From the NCBI GenBank assembly GCA_021817185.1, contig JAKAVU010000152.1, positions 1-6,674 of the forward strand: a DNA stretch of 6,674 nucleotides, in the 5' to 3' direction. Shown piece by piece: positions 5,123 through 6,674 of this stretch. Below the pieces are notes generated by a model that worked only from the letters and a program-made list of their open reading frames with translations, searched no databases and was not told the origin of the DNA. The stretch comes from a bacterium. GTDB lineage: Bacteria; Chloroflexota; Dormibacteria; UBA8260; Bog-877. The stretch's first letter is position 1. Every line of letters starts with the position of its first letter. Position numbers and translations under genes: made by a program.

Positions 5123-5690
5123 TCAAGGAAAAACTCGTCCGGCAGCGGGCCACGCCGCCGGAATGGGTCCGCCGACCGCAGGTTCGTCCGCCCCTCCGCC
5201 CGGGCCGCCCGGCTCGGCCCCGATTGTTACCGCACCTGACCGTCGACGGGCCCTGGCAAGCATCTCGAGCAGGTGCGTCGCAGGCCCAGCGCCCTCCACC
5301 GTCGGGTAGTCGTTGAGGACTGTCTTGGACATGCCGAGGACTTGATACTGCCGCACCGGGTCAGAGAACTCGGTGGCTGCAAGGGTCGCTGCGGTCACCC
5401 ACGGCGTGGCCGTCTCGGTTCTGGCTGGGGCGGAACAGCGGCTGGGGGCAGTAGGGAGGGGTCGAGGTGACAAACAACCCCCAGCAGCACCTCTGAGTCC
5501 AGTACGCAGAGCTGGCGCACCGTATCGGAGCTGGTCCAGGACAGCGACCGGCAGCCCCCCGGCGAGTCCGACCGGAGCGGTGGAGTGCGGCCAGGCGGTT
5601 GGACTCATGAAAAGACTTTAGCCGGTCGTCGGCGAACTCAGCCGCCCGGGCCCACTCGTAGGATTCCGCCGTTCCGGCTGGCTGGTCATG
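5123..5690 (-). pseudogene. Possible frameshifted or decayed gene, family unknown
   Basis: Coding-like composition moves between minus-strand frames. About 5690-5580 reads E-S-Y-E-W-A-R-A-A-E-F-A-D-D-R-L-K in one frame. About 5550-5395 reads T-V-R-Q-L-C-V-L-D-S-E-V-L-L-G-V-V in a second. About 5398-5245 reads F-S-D-P-V-R-Q-Y-Q-V-L-G-M-S-K-T-V-L in a third. In the first and last stretches I counted third-position GC of roughly three quarters and second-position GC near one half, the pattern of real coding DNA at this GC level. The second-frame stop TGA at 5397-5395 overlaps a GTG that opens the last frame (GTGA), so the last part could also be a small 91-residue gene (5398-5123), whose own TGA lies inside the DUF302 ribosome binding site. 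No start has a good Shine-Dalgarno, and I recognise no family. The alternative is non-coding DNA; the rest of the gap to 5897 holds only the features listed separately. Confidence 0.3.
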
Positions 5691-5764
5691 ACGGGCAGGA
5701 CAGCCCCCCAAGTGGCGGCCGCAGCCGGTGGGTGGTTCCACTCGGCACCGCGCTGAGGGAATCA

Positions 5765-5818
5765 CCCTAGATCCTCGGTCAGCTAATGGCCAAGCTAGGG
5801 ATGTGAGTTCTACCGAGG
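5765..5818 (+). other. Potential H-type RNA pseudoknot in the leader of the next gene
   Basis: CCCTAG (5765-5770) is complementary to CTAGGG (5795-5800). CCTCGGT (5773-5779), which lies in that loop, is complementary to ACCGAGG (5812-5818). The two stems interlock, giving pseudoknot geometry 80-133 bases upstream of the membrane-protein start. No known riboswitch class is recognised; either dyad could instead be an operator. Confidence 0.3.
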
Positions 5819-5883
5819 GCTCACCGCCCGCAAGGGAAGAACGGAACAAGTCGGACGAGCGACCGATTCGCGGCAGACCTGAA

Positions 5884-5891
5884 AAGGAGGT
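5884..5891 (+). promoter_or_regulatory. Near-perfect Shine-Dalgarno sequence
   Basis: AAGGAGGT is an almost full complement of the 16S rRNA 3' end and lies six bases before the ATG at 5898. It fixes that start and suggests strong translation. Confidence 0.9.
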
Positions 5892-5897
5892 CGACAA

Positions 5898-6476
5898 ATG
5901 CGACGCAAGACTTTCGATGCGCTACTGACTTCGGTGGGTGCGATGCTGACCCTGACCTTGATCGTGGCAGGGGCGCTCATGATGTGGGGCGCGGTCTTCA
6001 CTCAGAATCAGGTGCACAATCAGCTGGCCTCGCAAAAGGTCTTCTTCCCGGTCGCAGCCGCCTTCACTCACGCCAAGGCCGGCACCGAGATCACCCCGGG
6101 GATGAAGCCCTACCTGCTCCAGTACGCCGGCCAGGAGGTGCTCACCGGCGCCCAGGCGGAGGCCTACGCGGACCACTTCATCGCGGTGCACCTGTCTGAG
6201 ATGCCCTACCACGGCGTCTACTCCCTGGTGAGCTCGGCGGCCCGTGCGGCCCAGCCGGGGAGCTCCCAGGCCGCCCAGCTGTCAGCCCTTGAGGCCACCT
6301 CGTTCCAGGGCACCACGCTGCGGAGCATGCTGCTGGAGGCCTACGCCTTCGGGACCATTGGACAGATCGCTCTGATCGCGTCCATCGTCGCCTTCGTACT
6401 CGCGGCGATCACCCTGATCCTCACCTTCATGGGGTACCTGCACCTGCGTCGCACGTCACCGGCTGTGATGATCTGA
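5898..6476 (+). CDS. Two-helix membrane protein with extracytoplasmic domain ('LigA-like' misnomer family)
   Basis: A 192-residue protein with the basic start M-R-R-K-T-F-D, a membrane helix at about 9-34, an external domain of ~120 residues, a second helix at about 154-180, and the basic tail H-L-R-R. The charges put both ends inside and the loop outside. The external part begins with V-H-N-Q-L-A-S-Q-K-V-F-F-P (39-51) and contains P-Y-L-L-Q-Y-A-G-Q-E-V (71-81) and A-E-A-Y-A-D-H-F-I-A-V-H-L (87-99). I recall a set of actinobacterial membrane proteins with this layout, often auto-labelled 'aromatic ring-opening dioxygenase LigA'. Nothing here resembles a dioxygenase, since the two membrane helices enclose no metal-ligand pattern of that enzyme. 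True function is unknown. There are no cysteines. The ATG follows a very strong Shine-Dalgarno and an intrinsic terminator closes the unit, so it is a single-gene transcript with probably high expression. Confidence 0.9.
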   Translation: MRRKTFDALLTSVGAMLTLTLIVAGALMMWGAVFTQNQVHNQLASQKVFFPVAAAFTHAKAGTEITPGMKPYLLQYAGQEVLTGAQAEAYADHFIAVHLSEMPYHGVYSLVSSAARAAQPGSSQAAQLSALEATSFQGTTLRSMLLEAYAFGTIGQIALIASIVAFVLAAITLILTFMGYLHLRRTSPAVMI

Positions 6477-6514
6477 TCCGATCCTTTCAGCGGTCCCGAG
6501 ACCGGGGGAGTGTG

Positions 6515-6549
6515 AACCCCGCACCGAATTCGGTGCGGGGTTCCTGTTT
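6515..6549 (+). terminator. Rho-independent terminator
   Basis: A perfect 28-base palindrome (6515-6542) forms a 12-bp stem with loop AATT, followed by CCTGTTT. It starts 39 bases after the membrane-protein stop. A small hairpin CGGTC-CCGA-GACCG (6491-6504) precedes it. The A at the 5' arm makes it usable from the other strand too, though no downstream minus-strand gene is visible. Confidence 0.88.
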
Positions 6550-6674
6550 GTCAGTAATTGAGGCGGCCCGCCCCGGGTCAGCGCTTTAGAGGCTCGGCAT
6601 CCGGGCGGGCGCGGCGGAGGCACGCCCGAGGCGATCAGGAGGACCGGCGTCCGCGCCAGGTGGAACTGAGCAAG
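6550..6674. other. Unassigned right edge
   Basis: No supported gene. Minus-strand frames close within a few codons of the edge or lack coding character. An AGGAGG at 6637-6642 is too far from the only plus-strand start candidate (GTG at 6660) to define a gene. Confidence 0.4.

Noticed and set aside
6637..6674. AGGAGG followed by GTG at the right edge as a gene start
   Set aside because: The spacing of 17 bases is too long for a functional ribosome binding site, and too little sequence remains to judge coding.

Overview
The window is GC-rich chromosomal DNA from a free-living bacterium. High GC at third codon positions, frequent GTG starts, a pyrophosphate-type phosphofructokinase and an actinobacterial-style two-helix membrane protein suggest Actinomycetota or a neighbouring high-GC soil or thermophile lineage such as Dormibacterota or Chloroflexota. 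The lineage is an inference; no rRNA or other phylogenetic marker is present. I see no insertion sequence, CRISPR array, tRNA or rRNA.

Left part (1-2693, minus strand). Reading leftwards: a pyrophosphate-type 6-phosphofructokinase, a small membrane protein of unknown role, an ArsR-like winged-helix regulator, and then a well-conserved cobalamin (B12) riboswitch. The riboswitch controls a gene of which only the ribosome binding site and first five codons lie inside the window. It starts only about 30 bases after the regulator's stop codon, so regulator and riboswitch may share a transcript.

Middle (2694-4699). A 0.5-kb gap with an uncertain ORF and a stable stem-loop separates the kinase from a divergent plus-strand gene for a membrane-anchored cupredoxin-like protein. 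That protein has a CuA-like C-x3-C site but lacks the usual trailing His. A 15-bp hairpin follows it, then a very GC-rich stretch full of small stem-loops, then an OsmC-family gene that keeps only one of the two family cysteines.

Right part (4700-6674). A DUF302 gene on the minus strand converges on the OsmC gene with a 23-bp gap. Upstream of it, about 0.5 kb shows coding-like base composition in different minus-strand frames, which looks like a decayed or frameshifted gene. A plus-strand gene with a near-perfect Shine-Dalgarno sequence encodes a two-helix membrane protein of the kind often mis-named 'aromatic ring-opening dioxygenase LigA'. A possible RNA pseudoknot lies upstream of it and a clear intrinsic terminator lies downstream.

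How the genes relate. The kinase is central glycolysis and gluconeogenesis. The cupredoxin, OsmC and DUF302 proteins all carry cysteine or copper chemistry and may form a loose redox or envelope-stress neighbourhood, but strand changes and terminators argue against a single operon. No complete undescribed system is evident. The best leads are the cupredoxin's unusual metal site, the riboswitch aptamer with an extra hairpin placed just behind the regulator, and the frame-switching region at about 5245-5690.
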